Below are positions 4,715 to 5,574 of a stretch of DNA of 5,574 nt, one piece after another. Each line of letters opens with the position of its first letter. Position 1 is the first letter of the stretch. The position numbers and the translations under genes are program-made. The DNA lies in assembly GCA_019689615.1 (NCBI GenBank), contig JADGHD010000362.1:1-5574 (forward strand). The letters run 5' to 3'. Source of the DNA: Frankia sp. Its GTDB lineage: Bacteria > Actinomycetota > Actinomycetes > Frankiales > Frankiaceae. The notes under the pieces are model-generated. The model made no database searches. It was given only the letters and a program-made list of their open reading frames with translations, and was not told where the DNA came from.

Positions 4715-5574
4715 ATGGACAACAACGTCGCCATCATCGGTGTGGGCCGCACTCCCTTCGGCCGTTTCCCCGGGGTCTCCGCGGTCGAGATGGGCGCCAG
4801 GGCCATCCGCGCGGCCCTCGCCGACGCGGGCGTGGAGTGGAGGCAGATCCAGTTCGGTTTCGGCGGCAGCTACGAGGTCGACAACCCGGACACGGTCATC
4901 AACTATCTCGGGCTCACCGGCATCCCCATCACCGACGTCTACAACGGGTGCGCCACCGCGGCGAGCGCCCTGACCCAGGCGGCGAACACGATCCGCCTCG
5001 GCGAGTACGACCTGGGCATCGCGTTCGGCATGGACAAGCACCCGACCGGCGCGTTCGCCGCCGACCCGACGGGTTACGGGCTGCCGAGCTGGTACGGCGA
5101 GACCGGCCTGTTCCTGACGCCGAAGTTCTTCGCGATGAAGATCCAGCGGTACATGTACGACCACGGGATCACCCCGCGCACGCTGGCCAGGGCGGCGGCG
5201 AAGAACTACCGCAACGGCTCGGTCACACCGGAGGCGTTCCGGCGCACGCCGCTCACCGAGGAGCAGATCCTCGAGTCGCGGATGGTCAACGACCCGCTCA
5301 CCCAGTACATGTTCTGCTCGCCGGACGAGGGCGCCGCCGCGGTCGTGCTCTGCCGCGCCGCCATCGCCCACCGGTTCACCGACCGGCCGATCTACCTGCG
5401 CGCCTCCGTGGTGCGGACCCGCCAGCTTGGCGCGTTCGAGGTGCACAGCCCCTGGCTGCCGCTGGAGCGCGCGGACGCGCCGACGGTCGCCGCGTCCAGG
5501 GCGGCCTACGAGATGGCCGGCATCGGCCCGGAGGACGTCGACGTCGCCCAGCTACAGGACACCGACGCCGGCGC
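4715..5574 (+). CDS. SCP-x-like thiolase / lipid-transfer protein, C-terminus cut by window edge
   Basis: The first 286 residues of a thiolase-fold protein of the SCP-x/lipid-transfer (Ltp) group; the frame is open at the right edge. The N-terminus (NNVAIIGVGRTPFGRFPG) is a typical thiolase strand with loop. Cys79 in VYNGCATAASAL sits at the nucleophile position. GEYDLGIAFGMDKHPTGAF (96-114), TQYMFCSPDEGAAAVVLCR (196-214) and the terminal QLQDTDAG match the actinobacterial proteins often annotated lipid-transfer protein. The missing third should carry the second half of the active site. Such enzymes act on acyl-CoA esters as thiolases or, with a DUF35 partner, as retro-aldolases; which applies here cannot be decided from this fragment. 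It differs from the FadA-type thiolase at 1373-2518, which has a DRQCGSSQQ active site. It is probably in an operon with the preceding OB-fold gene, and more genes may follow. Confidence 0.88.
   Translation, partial: MDNNVAIIGVGRTPFGRFPGVSAVEMGARAIRAALADAGVEWRQIQFGFGGSYEVDNPDTVINYLGLTGIPITDVYNGCATAASALTQAANTIRLGEYDLGIAFGMDKHPTGAFAADPTGYGLPSWYGETGLFLTPKFFAMKIQRYMYDHGITPRTLARAAAKNYRNGSVTPEAFRRTPLTEEQILESRMVNDPLTQYMFCSPDEGAAAVVLCRAAIAHRFTDRPIYLRASVVRTRQLGAFEVHSPWLPLERADAPTVAASRAAYEMAGIGPEDVDVAQLQDTDAG

Noticed and set aside
4217..5446. A minus-strand frame open for 409 codons opposite the OB-fold and lipid-transfer thiolase genes
   Set aside because: It mirrors the codon structure of the two plus-strand genes, is low-complexity (Arg/Gly/Val/Asp-rich), has no family motif and crosses the OB-fold promoter/start region.

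Overview
The window is very GC-rich DNA with strong G/C bias at third codon positions, GTG and TTG starts, and protein families typical of high-GC Actinobacteria. A Frankia- or mycobacteria-like organism is the best guess. The genus cannot be settled from the sequence alone.

Layout from left to right: (1) positions 1-98 are an odd, nearly pure G/C homopolymer stretch, followed by a small open frame at 99-254 that may be the tail of a damaged or mis-sequenced gene. (2) 374-1324 (+) encodes an LLM-class (luciferase-like, F420-dependent type) oxidoreductase, preceded by a strong Shine-Dalgarno and an operator-like dyad. (3) A perfect 13-bp-stem hairpin separates it from a convergent gene. (4) 1373-2518 (-) encodes a complete FadA-type thiolase with its Cys/His/Cys catalytic set intact. 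(5) A 271-bp gap holds a long terminator-like hairpin and two leader hairpins. (6) 2790-3977 (-) encodes a complete bacterial cytochrome P450. (7) A 287-bp divergent control region has a convincing P450 promoter with a palindrome inside its spacer, and a perfect 14-bp palindrome in front of the rightward genes. (8) 4265-4711 (+) encodes a small zinc-ribbon/OB-fold (DUF35-type) protein. (9) 4715 to the right edge (+) is the N-terminal part of an SCP-x/lipid-transfer-type thiolase, probably co-transcribed with it.

Together the genes look like part of a catabolic cluster for a hydrophobic substrate (steroid, isoprenoid or branched lipid). The P450 would oxidise an unactivated carbon, the two thiolase-fold enzymes would cleave CoA-activated intermediates, the OB-fold protein would partner the lipid-transfer thiolase, and the F420-type oxidoreductase would supply a redox step. 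The individual families are well known. The substrate, and whether all five genes serve one pathway, are inference. I found no RNA genes, CRISPR arrays or insertion sequences.
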